From: Anaeromyces robustus
Lineage: Eukaryota; Neocallimastigomycota; Neocallimastigomycetes; Neocallimastigales; Neocallimastigaceae
Assembly: GCA_002104895.1 (NCBI GenBank)
Contig: MCFG01000019.1
Coordinates: 252,501-316,500, forward strand
Reading direction: 5' to 3'
Length of the DNA stretch: 64,000 nt
Shown here in pieces: positions 35,985 through 48,700 of this stretch. The notes below the pieces were generated by a model, which worked only from the letters and a program-made list of their open reading frames with translations, ran no database searches and was not told the DNA's origin. How positions within the stretch are numbered: position 1 is the first letter of the stretch; every line of letters starts with the position of its first letter. The translations under genes were made by a program, and so were the position numbers.

Positions 35985-37888
35985 AGTTGTTGTTAAGTTA
36001 GTTGCAAGTAAATATTGTAAATTAAAAATAAAAAATGATAGATATTTACTTGAATCTGTTTTAGTTAAAATTGATACAAATACTATTTCTATTGAATGAT
36101 CTTATAATTCAGTTAAATTTTTGAACCATATCGAAAATTTAGTAATCAATCGTTATAATCAAATTACTATTTCCAATAATATAAACTACTTTTGATAGAT
36201 TATATTCAAAAGATAATAATAAGGTAATATTTGTTTATACATCACCATTCCAAATTATAAGATATCTTGCTTGTCTAACGAAAATATTTTGGAATTAGAA
36301 AAAGGTAGTTTTGATACTATAAGAGAAATTTCTTTAACAGATGATTCAATGTTAATTAATGGTATACCATTTATTAAGAATGTTCCAAATATGAAAATAG
36401 TATATGATGGTGCAAACGATAAACTTATTAATTATAGTAATAACAATATTGTATGGGAATTATATAGCAATAAAACATGTAACTCTATTATATCTAATGA
36501 TAATGAATGTAATGCTTTATATTCTGTTAATAGTGTAAAAGTTAATGATGACAAATTACATTTACTTCCTTTAGGTTTATTTATTAATACTAATTATTTC
36601 AATATGACTGATTATATTCTTGAAAAACAGTATAAAGATGTGAATAATCAGACTCTTGAAAAATATTATTACAATGTAATTTATTCATTTAAGGTAACAG
36701 ATTCAGGTTCTTTAATTGTTAATGATAAAATTAGAATATTAAAGATGAAAGTAAAAATTTAAGAAAAACATACAGATTAGAAATTATAAATAATAATTTA
36801 TATTTAATAAATTCTATTGATTAATTTTTATGGTCAACTAATAATTTTTATTCAAGTAACAAAACTATTAATACTAATAATGAAAGATTAAAATGTAAAA
36901 ATTTTCTTTATGGAATTAAATGGAGGAAAATTAATTTATAAAGATAGTATTAATAATAAAGTAAAAATAAAACATGATACACCTATATATATTTCATATA
37001 TTACTTTTGATTTTACTTATCTTACATTATACGATAATAGAAATAACACAATAAGTCCATTATATATTTCTAATTCTAAAAAGTAAAATTTGTTTATTAG
37101 ATGTAATGATAAAAATAACAGTAATATTCTAGATGATGCTAATGGTAAAATTTTATGGAATTATCCAACAGTGATTGTTACTACTACTACTACTACTACT
37201 ACTACATAAAAAAGTATGTCAAATGTAGATCCTAATACTTAAATTAAATATATTTATGATGTTGCTTCTGGAAAATGTTTATATTCTCAACCGTCATTAA
37301 ATCATCCTTCATTACTTAAAGATTGCCAAAATAATAATGGGCAAAAGTGGTATATACCATCGTTTTAAAGACTATATTTTCTCAAGAGCTAACATGGACG
37401 GATGTTGAAAATTTGTTAATAATAATACTAATGTATCTAAATATGAAGATGGTACTATTTTTGAATATACCAATAAATATTTAATTCGTACTTATAACAG
37501 TAAATATTTGAATATTGAAGATGATGGAAACGATGGAACGTTAATATAATAACTTGTAATAATAATTCAAATTCCTAGGTATGGTCAGTATGGTCACTTT
37601 GGGATAAAAATCCTTCTGATATTATTATAGCTAAAGCTTATACTGTTTTTGATTTATAATAAGAAATTGAATAAATTTTTATATTCTTATTCTTTCAGGA
37701 ATACTAGACCATAAATTAATGATTATATGAATTCTGATGAGGCTAAATGGAGTATTCCAATTTCAGGTGATAAATTATATAAATTATTATTTAATGATCT
37801 ATGTTTGTATAATGATTTATGTTTATATGTTACCCATATAAACAAAAGTAATACTATTATGAGAGAATATGATAATAATTTTAACTAA
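35985..37888 (+). pseudogene. psi-L: broken C-terminal copy of the L1 lectin gene
   Basis: The plus strand matches L1 from about residue 1287 to about 1950, in opposite orientation to L1. The part at 36271-36762 remains open and nearly identical to L1; the flanking parts are more diverged. The N-terminal two thirds (signal peptide, Ser-rich blocks, heptads) and the last residues are missing. Many breaks are present and it is clearly a fossil. The poly-Thr linker is represented by only about ten codons. The source is plainly L1 rather than L2. Confidence 0.9.
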
Positions 37889-38061
37889 ATAAAAATAAAT
37901 AAATAAATCTATAAATAAATAAACAATTAATTAATTATTTAATTAATAATAATAATCATGAACTTATTACAAAAACAAAAAAATTAAAAGTAAAATTTAA
38001 GTTTTATTATAATTAACACTTTACCGAAGTATATAATTATATTCGCAGATTATTTTGCCTT
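37889..38061. other. Spacer between psi-L and ankyrin gene
   Basis: (AAAT)n stretch and A+T-rich 3' flank. Confidence 0.6.
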
Positions 38062-39282
38062 TTACTTAAATCTACCATAAACTGAATAGTTGACAATATT
38101 TTGATTTCCATTTTCATATTCAGAAGCAATTATTTCATTATTCTCTGCTCCATGTTCATATAAATAGTTGACTATATTATCAACACCACTTTCATATGCA
38201 TAAAATAATGGTGTCTTATGATCCCAATCTTCTTTATTTATATCTGCTCCATGGTCAATTAAATACTTGACAATATCGTCATTTCCATATTCGCATGCTC
38301 TGAATAATGGTGTTTCACCACAATAATTTTCTTTATTTATATCTGCTCCATTCTCGACTAAATACTTTACAATATTTTCATTTTCATTTTTACATGCTCT
38401 AAATAAAGGTGTTTCATTACGATCATTTTCTTTATTTATGTCTGCTCCATGTTCAACTAAATAATTGAATATGTTTTCATTTCCATTTTCACATGCATTA
38501 AATAATGGTGTTGTCCCATTACAATCTTCTTTATTTATATCTGCTTCATGTTCAACTAAATAGTTGAACAATTTTTCATTTCCATATTTACATGCATAAA
38601 ATAGTGGTGTTATACCATCCCAACTCCCTTTATTTGTATCAGCCCCATGTTCAATTAAATATTTTACTATATTTTCATTTTCACATTCACATGCTTCTAA
38701 TAATGGTGTGTTTTCATTTCTTTTTCTTTTTTCATTTATATTTATTCCATGTTCAATTAAAAATTTTACTATATTTTCATTTCCAGTTCGACATGCATCA
38801 AAAAAATATTCAGTACAAGTATTATAAGGAATACCTTCCTGTCTTGAATATTTATATTTTGAAATTTGATGATTTAAATTGGTGGTAGAAACTGGTAATC
38901 TACTTTTATAATGGTAAAGTAAAGTATTCATAATGAATTTATTATCAAAAAAATTTAATTTATCAAAAATAATATTGAATAATTCAATATTATCCTCTTT
39001 TATTAATCTTTTAACAAATAATGATGATGATATATTTAAATATTTAGTACAATTATCAACTAAAAATTTCAATCTCTCAAATGTAAGCAAATTTTTATCA
39101 TACATTTCATATACAATATCTTTCTTATTTTTAATTGAATGACTGTTATAATTTGCTAACATTATCATTTCATTAATATTTCTTTCATCAATAATTTTAA
39201 CATAGGAATCAAGTTGAAAGTTATCATTGTCAGTAGAATTTTCTAAATTAATAGTATTTAACTTATTTTGAATAACATCCAT
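38062..39282 (-). CDS. Ankyrin-repeat protein, seven repeats
   Basis: 406 aa, no signal peptide. Residues 1 to about 150 are a helical leader. About seven close-to-consensus ankyrin repeats follow (TPLFRACENGNENIVKYLVEHGADINKEN), much more regular than those of the larger ankyrin protein nearby, which suggests recent repeat amplification. A final degenerate repeat (ASEYENGNQNIVNY) ends the protein. A cytosolic protein-binding role is expected, partner unknown. Confidence 0.88.
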   Translation of the reverse strand: MDVIQNKLNTINLENSTDNDNFQLDSYVKIIDERNINEMIMLANYNSHSIKNKKDIVYEMYDKNLLTFERLKFLVDNCTKYLNISSSLFVKRLIKEDNIELFNIIFDKLNFFDNKFIMNTLLYHYKSRLPVSTTNLNHQISKYKYSRQEGIPYNTCTEYFFDACRTGNENIVKFLIEHGININEKRKRNENTPLLEACECENENIVKYLIEHGADTNKGSWDGITPLFYACKYGNEKLFNYLVEHEADINKEDCNGTTPLFNACENGNENIFNYLVEHGADINKENDRNETPLFRACKNENENIVKYLVENGADINKENYCGETPLFRACEYGNDDIVKYLIDHGADINKEDWDHKTPLFYAYESGVDNIVNYLYEHGAENNEIIASEYENGNQNIVNYSVYGRFK

Positions 39283-39556
39283 TTTTAAAAAGATATTATT
39301 TACTATGATTGAAGGTTTGAATAATATTTAGAAATTTAAAAAATTCTTTATTAATTAATTTTTAGAACTATTTTTTAATAATAATATAAAACAAGAATAA
39401 AAATTCTTAATTTTATTCTCTTTTTAAATCTTATAATTTATAATAATTTATAATTTATTTTAAAAAAAATATATTTTTAATTTCAATAATTTAATTTTAA
39501 GTAATAATATAATTATGTTATTAAAGTAAAATTAATAATATGTTATTTATCTAATT

Positions 39557-39592
<36 letters not shown>

Positions 39593-39901
39593 TTTAATAA
39601 TTTATTAAATTATCAAAACTAATTTTAAATATTTATTTTAAATATAGGAAAAATTATTGAGAAAAAAAATTTGAAATAAATTTTTTAATTTTTTAATTTA
39701 TACTATTTATTTTTAACTTTATTGGTTAATAACATATATTAATTTTAATTATCTAATGTAATATAAAATTTTATAATGCATAATTAAATCTATAAAAAAA
39801 ATAATAATAATTAATTATTTAAATAAACATGAATAAAAAAATTAAAAACATATTTATTTAGATTAATTAATAATTTTTCTATATTTAAATATAGATTTTT
39901 T

Positions 39902-39978
39902 TAAAGCACTAATTTGTACATCATATTTATTGAGTTTAAACTTTAATATATATGAATCATAAAAAAAAAAAAAAAAAA
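39902..39978. repeat. Poly(A)-tailed short repeat, copy 1
   Basis: Pattern GCAC..A.TTTGTAC.TCAT.TTTATTGA.TTTAAA, then TATATGAATCAT and a poly(A) tail. Confidence 0.75.
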
Positions 39979-40043
39979 GATATTCATTCCAATATCTTTA
40001 TTATATATAAAATAAAATAAAATGTTTTTTTTTTTTTTTTATG

Positions 40044-40105
40044 GCACACACTTTGTACGTCATTTTTATTGAATTTAAATATTAAAATATATGAATCATA
40101 AAAAA
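40044..40105. repeat. Poly(A)-tailed short repeat, copy 2
   Basis: Same pattern as copy 1: GCACACACTTTGTACGTCAT, TTATTGAATTTAAATATT, TATATGAATCATA then A-rich. Confidence 0.75.
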
Positions 40106-40116
40106 ACACATAATGA

Positions 40117-40228
40117 AAAAAATGATATAAAAAACCAGTAAAATATTATAGATAATAATAAATAATGAAAAAAATGATATTAAAAAAAATAAAAAACCAG
40201 TAAAATATTATAGATAATAATAAATAAT
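40117..40228. repeat. Tandem duplication of about 50-58 bp
   Basis: Two copies of AATGATAT..AAACCAGTAAAATATTATAG followed by ATAATAATAAATAAT. Confidence 0.85.
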
Positions 40229-40321
40229 ACTGGAGGGAAAAAAAAGTAGTATAATAATATTTAATAACAATAAATCCATACAAGCCCTTAATTATAAATA
40301 TAGAATTAAAGTAAAATTGAT

Positions 40322-40740
40322 CTATCCTATTCCACTAGGATCGGCATTTGCCTTACTAGGCTGTCCTACTGTGTTATCAGCATTGACGTTTCTGGAGAGG
40401 TTGGTTTTAAATTTATTGAACAATATATGTTGTCTTTTACAGACAACAGGCATGATATCATTCAATAGAGCCGCAGATCGCAACAAGAATGGAGATTTTG
40501 AATATGTACCAGATTCAGTCTGACACTTAAATAAACATTCCCATTCCTTTTTGTATGGACTATTGTTAATTCTATCACTAAAACAATATTCTCCTTCCAC
40601 CAATTAAAAAAATATAAATTCGATACCTATTAACTATTTTTCTATTACCTAATATATCTATATTACTTATACTATTAATCCAAGAAGAGGCTTCTTTACA
40701 CTCGTCGTTTCGTCAACACTGCTGCTTCCTTCTGAAAGAG
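40322..40740 (-). mobile_element. Unidentified G+C-richer relic, probably retroelement-derived
   Basis: A minus-strand ORF (40322-40603) includes RINNSPYKKEWECLF and ends NADPSGIG. Upstream coding-like sequence (VDVHLSLSEGSSSVDE) continues in broken frames to about 40740. Base composition and context, directly beside a LINE insertion, suggest mobile-element origin. I do not recognise the protein, so a decayed acquired gene is also possible. Confidence 0.4.
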
Positions 40741-40770
40741 AAAGATGAACGTCAACTCTGCTTAAGTTAA

Positions 40771-41769
40771 TTTTTTTTTTTTTTAGACTAGGATTAATCT
40801 TTATTTATATTATTAATTTAAAATAAACATACATGTGACATATATATTACATGAAATGTAAATTAAATACAAGTAATAAAAAATACAAAAATAAATAAAA
40901 TTTATTACAGATATTAATCAAATTAAAATATTAAATAAAAAAAAAGGAAAGAAGTTAAACTTCTAACCTCTCCCATTCAACGAATGAGATGTCATTCGAA
41001 TCCGTATCGGAATAAATTCCATGCCTTATCTTTTCGACGTCGACGCCCTTGAAGACGCCCGGAGTGTTCTTATTGTTATTATACCAATTGAGAAGAATCC
41101 GAAAGGATATATTCACAATTGGCATAACAACAGTAAGAAAATGCGACAGACCCACAATATACGGAACAGGAGACTCGGGTGAACCTTTGAAAAGTTGTCC
41201 ACGCCATTGTCTCCGTTCCCTCTTAATATCTAGTTTATCAAATGCATAACACCCATCAAGGAAAGCGTTAAGCATCAAGTAATATATATTATTTTCAAAA
41301 TCTTCGTCTAAGTCCTCAGAAAATCCAATGAGTTAGTTCGATTAATTTCGGTGAACTTCGAGTTTAAGTCAACATTGTGTTTAATAAAAGTATTTCTATC
41401 CTGTTCAAAGGCCTTACAATTGAATATCCAATGAGAGAAACTTTGCGTTTTTTCACTATGGAGTTTCATGTGGTAGTTCAATCTGTTGTGGTGGTCTCTT
41501 TGCTGATGACATTGTTCTCATTGCTCCTACCAAAAGTAAACTCAGAGCACTTTTATCTAATGTACACGATTGGGCCAAAACCATGAAATGACCTTTGGTA
41601 TCAACAAATGTGCTACAATGGTTATTAAACCACTTAAACTCTCTCTTCCTCATAATTATTCTGACCCGACCTTCTTTCTAGGTATCAATAAAATTCCTAT
41701 AAATATCTTGGTATCCCTTTTGACAATTCTCTTTCCCTTAAACCTATCATTTCTAATCTTAATTCAAAA
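40771..41769 (-). mobile_element. LINE (non-LTR retrotransposon) copy with 5' inversion and target-site duplication
   Basis: Minus orientation. A poly(A) tail (T14 at 40771-40784) follows a 3' end that reads ATAAAGATTAATCCTAGTCTA on that strand. Then come a 3'UTR and the C-terminal part of ORF2 (41278-40955, ending FVEWERLEV), extending in broken frames to about 41375. From about 41376 to 41769 the sequence is inverted: the plus strand encodes reverse transcriptase with GGLFADDIVLIAP (catalytic FADD) and WAKTM...GINKCATMVIKP. CTTAAGTTAA flanks the whole insertion (40761-40770 and 41770-41779). This is the structure expected from twin priming. It is 5'-truncated and interrupted by stops or frame changes, so inactive. 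Confidence 0.8.
40955..41278 (-). pseudogene. LINE ORF2 C-terminal region (open for 107 codons)
   Basis: Reads MLNAFLDGCYAFDKL...GVFKGVDVEKIRHGIYSD..FVEWERLEV and a stop. It sits between the reverse-transcriptase-bearing inverted segment and the 3'UTR, and matches the fragment near 10250. It is not an independent gene. Confidence 0.7.
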
Positions 41770-41862
41770 CTTAAGTTAATTGAATATCAAAATTGTAATT
41801 AATGTTAAGCGACAAAGTAATTTTGTTGTATATTAAACAAAATTAATTTAGAGTATCAACAA

Positions 41863-41867
<5 letters not shown>

Positions 41868-41906
<39 letters not shown>

Positions 41907-41920
41907 CTAGGATTAATCTT
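41868..41920 (-). mobile_element. Minimal LINE insertion: 17 nt of 3' end plus 36-nt poly(A)
   Basis: On the minus strand AAGATTAATCCTAGTCT followed by A36. It is flanked by perfect 14-bp target duplications TATCAACAAATTAA at 41854-41867 and 41921-41934. An extreme 5' truncation of the same LINE family as at 40771-41769. Confidence 0.88.
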
Positions 41921-41934
41921 TATCAACAAATTAA

Positions 41935-42718
41935 AATTAAAATAAATTATTGAAATAAAAACCAAAAAAAAAAAAAAAAATATATATATATAAAAATAAA
42001 ATAAAATGAAATAAAATAAAATGAAATAAAATAAAATGAAAATAAAATGAAATAAAAATTAAGATAAAATAAAAACTAAAATAAAAAGAAAATATCAATT
42101 AATTTTATTTTTTATTTTTTATTTAATTATTAAATTTATTTAATTTTTTTTTATTTGTTTATTTAAATAATATTAATAAAAAATATTATAATATTTTTTT
42201 AATAATATTATTAAATTTTTAATATTTATTTATTTTTATTATTTACTTATTACTTAATATTTCTTTTTTAATTATTATTATTATATTTTATTATCACTAT
42301 TATTTATTTTTTACTTTTTTCTTTTATTTTTATTATTATTTTTATTTTTTTTATTTTTATTTTTTTTTATTTTTTTTTTTTATTTTTTTTTTTTAATTTT
42401 TTTTTTTTAATTTTTAATTTATTTTTTATTCTTAATTATTTTTTTATTATTTTACTATACTATTTTATTTTCCTCTATATTATTTTTCTAATTTTTTTAT
42501 ACTTTTTTATTTTTCAATTTTTATATTATTGTTATTTATTCAATTTTTTTTATAAATTTGGATTATTTATTTAATTAATTATTTCCTGAATTAATTTATT
42601 ATAATTTATTCTTTCAAATCTCTTATTTATATTATAAAGATTGGAAAAAGGATTCATTTGTCAAATATCAATTTTTTTTTATAAGTAAATTCATTTATAA
42701 AAAAAAAAAATTGGGTTC
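41935..42718. other. A+T-rich spacer, 3' side of L2
   Basis: (AAAATGAAAT)n-type repeats at about 41990-42085, then T-rich low-complexity DNA. No gene. Confidence 0.7.
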
Positions 42719-45700
42719 TTATTTTCCAGGATAACTTGTTGTTATTACCCAATATTGATCATTGCCTCCATCACATGGATACAATTTTACCATATTATCT
42801 GATAATCCAAGACATTTAGGATCTTGTTCATCAATATCTAAGAAAGATTGAATACTATTTCCATCAATTGAACTATCAATATCAACAATAATAGAATTAC
42901 TATCACATTCTCTCATAACAATATTACCTTTTCCTATATCACTAACATATAAACATAAATCACTATATACTGATCTATAGAATCCATCTTCATAATTAGG
43001 AACATTCCATTTAGCTTCTTCAGATTTTACACAATTACCAATGGTTGGTCTTGTATTACGATTTGAATTTGAATATAAACATTTCTTTAATTTTGGATTA
43101 TAAATCCATACTTCCTTAGAATCAGCTGAAAATACATCGAAAGGATTTTTATCCCAAATTGACCATACTTGGTTACCAGAACCATTTCTACATCCTGCAA
43201 TATTTACATCAAAACTATCATTACCATCATCTTCAATAGCTAAACATTTATTGTTAGTTGATTTTAATAAACCTCTATTAGTAAATTCAAATAAAGCTCC
43301 ATTATAACATTTAGATACAGTAATTTCATTATTTGTAATTGTTAAACATCTGTCTTTATTAGCTCTTGAGAAAACATAGCCTTTAGGGGACATATACCAT
43401 TTATTTCTATTATTATTTTCACAATCTTTAAGTACTGGTGTAAGATCCATTTTTGATTGAGCATATAAACATTTTTCAGCAACAGCATTATAAATATATT
43501 TTTCTTTCAATCTTGGTTCTGCAGTTTGGAGACTACTTATGGTTGTAGTTGTTGTAGTAGTTGTTGTAGTAGTTGTTGTTGTTTTCAAGGAAATACCATC
43601 TGGATAACTCCATCCAACTTCACCATTTCCTTCATCCCAAACAATAGCTTTTTGGGATTTTACACATTTTAAAGCACTTCTACCAGTACGTGATTTAGAT
43701 TGAATTTGATCTAAATCACCATCACCAAAAACAAAGACAATATTATTAGCATTTACAGTAATTTTTGTTAATTTACGTGAGTAAGCATTAACATCAATTT
43801 CCCTTTCTTCTTTTTTGACATGGTCTCTATACATTAATTTACCATTCTTAATAATCATTGAATAACTTCCACAATATAACATTTCATTTTCTGTAAATGA
43901 TTCACCAGCATTAATAACGTCAGCATTATATGGTCTATTAGTAACATATTTATTTGCTGCCCATTTAATTTCACCAGATTTTGAATATAAAACTAAATTT
44001 TTCTCCAAAGTAAATAATGAATATGGTGGATCTGGTTTAAAGAATTCTTGATGTATGAAATATTTATCGTCATTTACACTAATATCACCACTTTCTTTTA
44101 AAGTAATTGAATAAACTGGTTCATTAATATTTTTATTAAATTCTGTTATATTATAATATAATAATTCTGATGTATCTGATTCACTTGTAAAGAATAATAA
44201 ATTTTTATTTAAAAAGTATTTTTTCTGTGAATCGTAGTAAATTGCATTTTTAGAATATATTGATTTACAATATGGATAATATGTGGAAACTGCTGGACAA
44301 GCTTTAGCTCCATATAATTCCCATATTACATTATTAGTAATAGTATTTGTCATTACTAATTGATATGCTGGGACAACTTCACTTTCATCTTGACCTTCTG
44401 CTGGTTCTAACAAATTTTTATATTCTAACCTCATATTAACATTATTACCACCTTTTATAATTAATTCATCATCTATATAAAAGTTCTTATCTTTTAAAAG
44501 CATATTTCTTACACCAAAAGCACCATATTGATATTCTAAACCAAATTTATTTGACATATATAAAAATTGATCAGAACCATCTAAAGATAACATTCTATCA
44601 TAGGTAGTAAATTTATTATCCACAACAATTCTTTTATTTGAATCCTGTCTTGGAGATGTTACTTCTTCTAAATATTGTAAATGTCTAATTGGATCTAAAC
44701 CCCATAATGGTTCCCATGTAACAACATTGTGTATCATTAGATCAGGATGCTTCATTGGATAGGCATATTGAATACTCAATCTAGCATATTTTCCATTATC
44801 TGGATTTCTATTATTATCAAATATTATGATATTATTTATAGTTTCTTGATTCTTATTGTTTATACATATTAACTTCAAACCAGAATTATCTAATAATAAT
44901 TCTTTTACTTTTAAGTTATTCTTACATTTAGATACTGTTTGTGCTACTTTTTCAATATGCTTTTCATCTTTATTATAATAGAAAACGACTTCTGTTTCTG
45001 TAACATTCAAAGATGCACCAAATGAGGAAATCATCGTTTCACCAGGTAACATATTATTAACATAATATTTATTTCTATAAGTCTTTGGATTATTTGGATC
45101 ATCATAAACGTTATATAATGTTGGATTAGAGAATATATTGTAAATATATTTACTTCTTATTCTTTCATTACATGTTGAAATTTCATAAATTGTTGGGCTG
45201 ACATATCTTATATGAGTACTATATCCTGGTTCTCTTACTGGCCATGAACTCCAATATAATGCATGAGTTTCGTCCTCAATTTTTAATTCACCCTCATCAG
45301 ATAATATTAAATTAAAAGTATGATTTTCTTTAGCTTCTCTATATCCTTCTGAATCATTAAATGTATATGGATTAAGAACATGCCATAATGAATAATTATT
45401 ACTATCTCTCAAAATAAATTCACCTAATGGAGAGAAAACTAATTTATATGGAGGTTCAAATAGTTCAATATTAGCTGTATTAGTAGACCACATAGTTCTA
45501 TTAAATTCTTTAACAACCATATTACCTGAAGGTTGTATATAAAATCTATATTTTTCATTATTTGATACCAATGCTTCATTAACATTTATTACATTTGAAC
45601 AATTCATTTCAATACTATGTTTATATTTATCTTTTACATCTTTATGAATAACGTTATGTTTATCCATATTAACTATATCATCAGGAATTGGTGGAGTATC

Positions 45701-48700
45701 AAAAATTAATGGCATATTATATTCTCTTGGGAATTGGTAACCTTGATAAGATATACCTGGTCGAATTTCCCAAATCTTAACACCTACACCATCATAAATT
45801 GATACTGTTCCTATTGTATTTGATTCTTCTTTAATAAATAAATAATAACCTAAACCATCTGGAAAACCAACATTAAATGGTAAATCTTTAGGTAAACTAT
45901 CCCAAATAATAAATTCATCTTTTTTTAAATCAAATGGATACACTTCATTATTAATAACTGTAGTTGGTATTCTAGTAACAGTTGTTGTTGTACTTTTTTT
46001 ATCATCAGTTTTAGTTGATTGTGGAATCGTTGAAGTTTGAGATTCTAAACTACTACTAGTAGTAGTAGTAGTAGATTGAGTTTTTTGAGATTCTTCTACC
46101 TTTTCAGAAGTGGTAGTGGTAGTAGTGGTGGTGGTGGTGGTGGTGGTAGTGGTAGTAGTGGTGGTGGTGGTGGTTTTGCTTTTAGTAGTTAAAGTTTTAT
46201 TAAGATCAATAGTAGTAGTTGTAGTTGATCCACCACTAGATGGTCTAATTTTTCTACGTTCTAATTTATTAGATTCATTTTCATTTTCATTTTCATTTTC
46301 CAATATATTATATTTAAATTCTTCTGCTTTTTCATTTAATTTTATGTTTTTATAGGATGATTCAAATGAATTATCATCATTATAATTGAAATTTCTTTTA
46401 CTATTCGTATTAGAACCGGCATAATTAACATCTGGATCAAAACTATCAAAGATATATTTAGCGGTAATATACAAGTGACCATTACTTCCAAGATATAATT
46501 TTGGATCAAAATTCACAGTTTTACCATTTTTAGTAACTGTAGGAAGTTTCAATCCATTAGACCATATTTTTCTACAACTACTACTTAATTCAGAACCTTC
46601 ACATAAAGCTAATTCACCAGTTTCTTTTATTAAACCAAAAGAGAATTTAAAATTTTTGGAAACAATTGCATTACCTGCTGATAAATATTTTTGAGATCTT
46701 AAAACAGATATAGCACCACCAGTTGCGGAGAAATTATATACTTCTTCATCATTATTTACTACTTTTTCATTTTGTTTTTTATTACATTCAACAGGAGTAT
46801 GAACATAATCTAATAATTCCACTGGACGAATACTCTTTTTATAAGATATAACTAAATTTCCAGCATCATTATATTCACCACATGCCCATATATGAATTTC
46901 AGATGTAAATAAAGGAACAGCAGTTAAATTCCAACAACGATTATCTGGAATTTCGAAACTAATTTCTTGAGTGTGTTCTTCACCCTTACTAATTTCAAGA
47001 GATCTTGTATGAGAATTTTCAGCTGATTGATCTATAGCTTCTTCATATGATTTCTCATTACTAAATGTTTGTGAATTAGAATTACCATAAGAATAACTAT
47101 TAGAGGATGTAAAAGATTGTGATTCTTCACTAACCCATCCTGTCTCTTTATTAAAATTAGTTGTAAACATTTTAGAGCAAGAATCTGATTTAGATAACTC
47201 TTCAGTTGATGTTTCTGAATGACCCATTGTGTAGGCATCTGAATATCCATCAGTATTAGTCCATGCATTACTAGTACCTGATGTTCTAGTATAACTATCA
47301 GACCAACTTTTAGAGTCAGAAGATTCATTTCCTTCAGTTTTAGTGGTAGATACATTATCACTTGATGATCGAGTACCAGCTACTGCCATTCTTAATTCTC
47401 TTAAGGCATCTTCATCATGCATTTCTTTTTGTAATAATCTACTTTTCTTTGCTTCGTCTAATTGAGCTTTTGCAGACCATTCGGCAATTCTATTTGCTTC
47501 TCTTGCAATATCATTACCCTCTCTAGAAATTTCATTTCCTTCCGCTGCTATATTATTAGCATCTCTAGCAATATCATTAGCTACAATAGCTGCATTAGCA
47601 GAAGCCCAAGCTGCTCTATTACCTTCTCTTGCAATATCATTAGCTTCCCTTGCAATAACATTAGAATCTCTAGCAATATCATTAGCATCTCTTGCAATAG
47701 AATTAGCTTCTCTTGCAATTTTATTTCCTTCCCAAGCTGCTTTAGCAGAACTCCAAGCTGCTTTATTACCTTCTATTGCAATATTATTAGCTTCCCTTGC
47801 AATATCATTAGCTTGATATGCAGCTTCTGTAGAATTTTGAGCAATCAAATTAGCTGCTATGGCAATATCATTAGCTCTATAGGCAGCTTCTGTAGAATTT
47901 GCAGCAATTTCATTAGCCTTCCTTGCAATATTATTAGCTTCATCTGCAATATCATTAGCTTTATATTGGGCAACAGTTTGTGCAATTTGTGTACCTCCTT
48001 CTACTACAGAAGAAACTAATTTAGTTATTGGATTTATATTTTTTGCAAAACCTGCTACCGCACTTATTCCTTTCCCTATTGCTTCTCCCCAACCACGTTT
48101 ATTCATCTTATAACCTTCTTTATTACTTTTATCATTAACATCATCCCTTTTCATTTTATCAAGTGGAACACCTTTAATAACCTTATAATCATTTACATCC
48201 ATTCTTGAATATTCTTCAGTATGACCAACTTCTTGACTTTCAGACCAATTATGTGAATCTACATGTTCACCACCTTGAGTATTAGAATGTGAATGTTCTT
48301 CATTTTCAGTGAGAGTATATGACTCATCATGTGAACTTGTATGAGTTTTCTCTTCATTTTGACTTTTACTTACAGAATTTGATCTTACAATACTTAATAC
48401 ATTTTCAAGAGCAGATGATTCTCCTTCTCCATGAGTTTCTGAAATACTTTTAGAATTTGAAAGAGCAGATGATAATTCAATAACTGAATTAATATCATTA
48501 GTTAATGTGTTACCTTTACTAGTAACACTACCATATGATTTACGATAAACTACACTTTGAGAATCAGTAATACTAAGAGATTGATTAATATTTTCGGATA
48601 TTCTTACTGAACATGTAAGAGTAGATGCAGATAAATTCTTTACAATACCACATTGTCCTATCTTTGGGCCAGTAACTTTAACTTCTTTATTTAAACTACC

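Larger units (their letters stand above)
39283..40321. other. Spacer with short interspersed poly(A)-tailed repeats
   Basis: Upstream of the ankyrin gene. Contains two copies of a 65-75-bp repeat (39902-39978 and 40044-40105; a third at 50961-51035), and a tandem duplication at about 40117-40228. No gene. Confidence 0.7.

Noticed and set aside
36271-36762. 163-codon ORF as a functional short lectin gene
   Set aside because: It is the best-preserved piece of the psi-L fossil, without a signal peptide or domain boundaries.
46110-46355. Poly-Val ORF on the plus strand
   Set aside because: Antisense of the poly-Thr linker of L2.
47462-48019. Plus-strand ORF of 185 codons over the L2 heptads
   Set aside because: Shadow of the L2 heptad repeats, same explanation as at L1.
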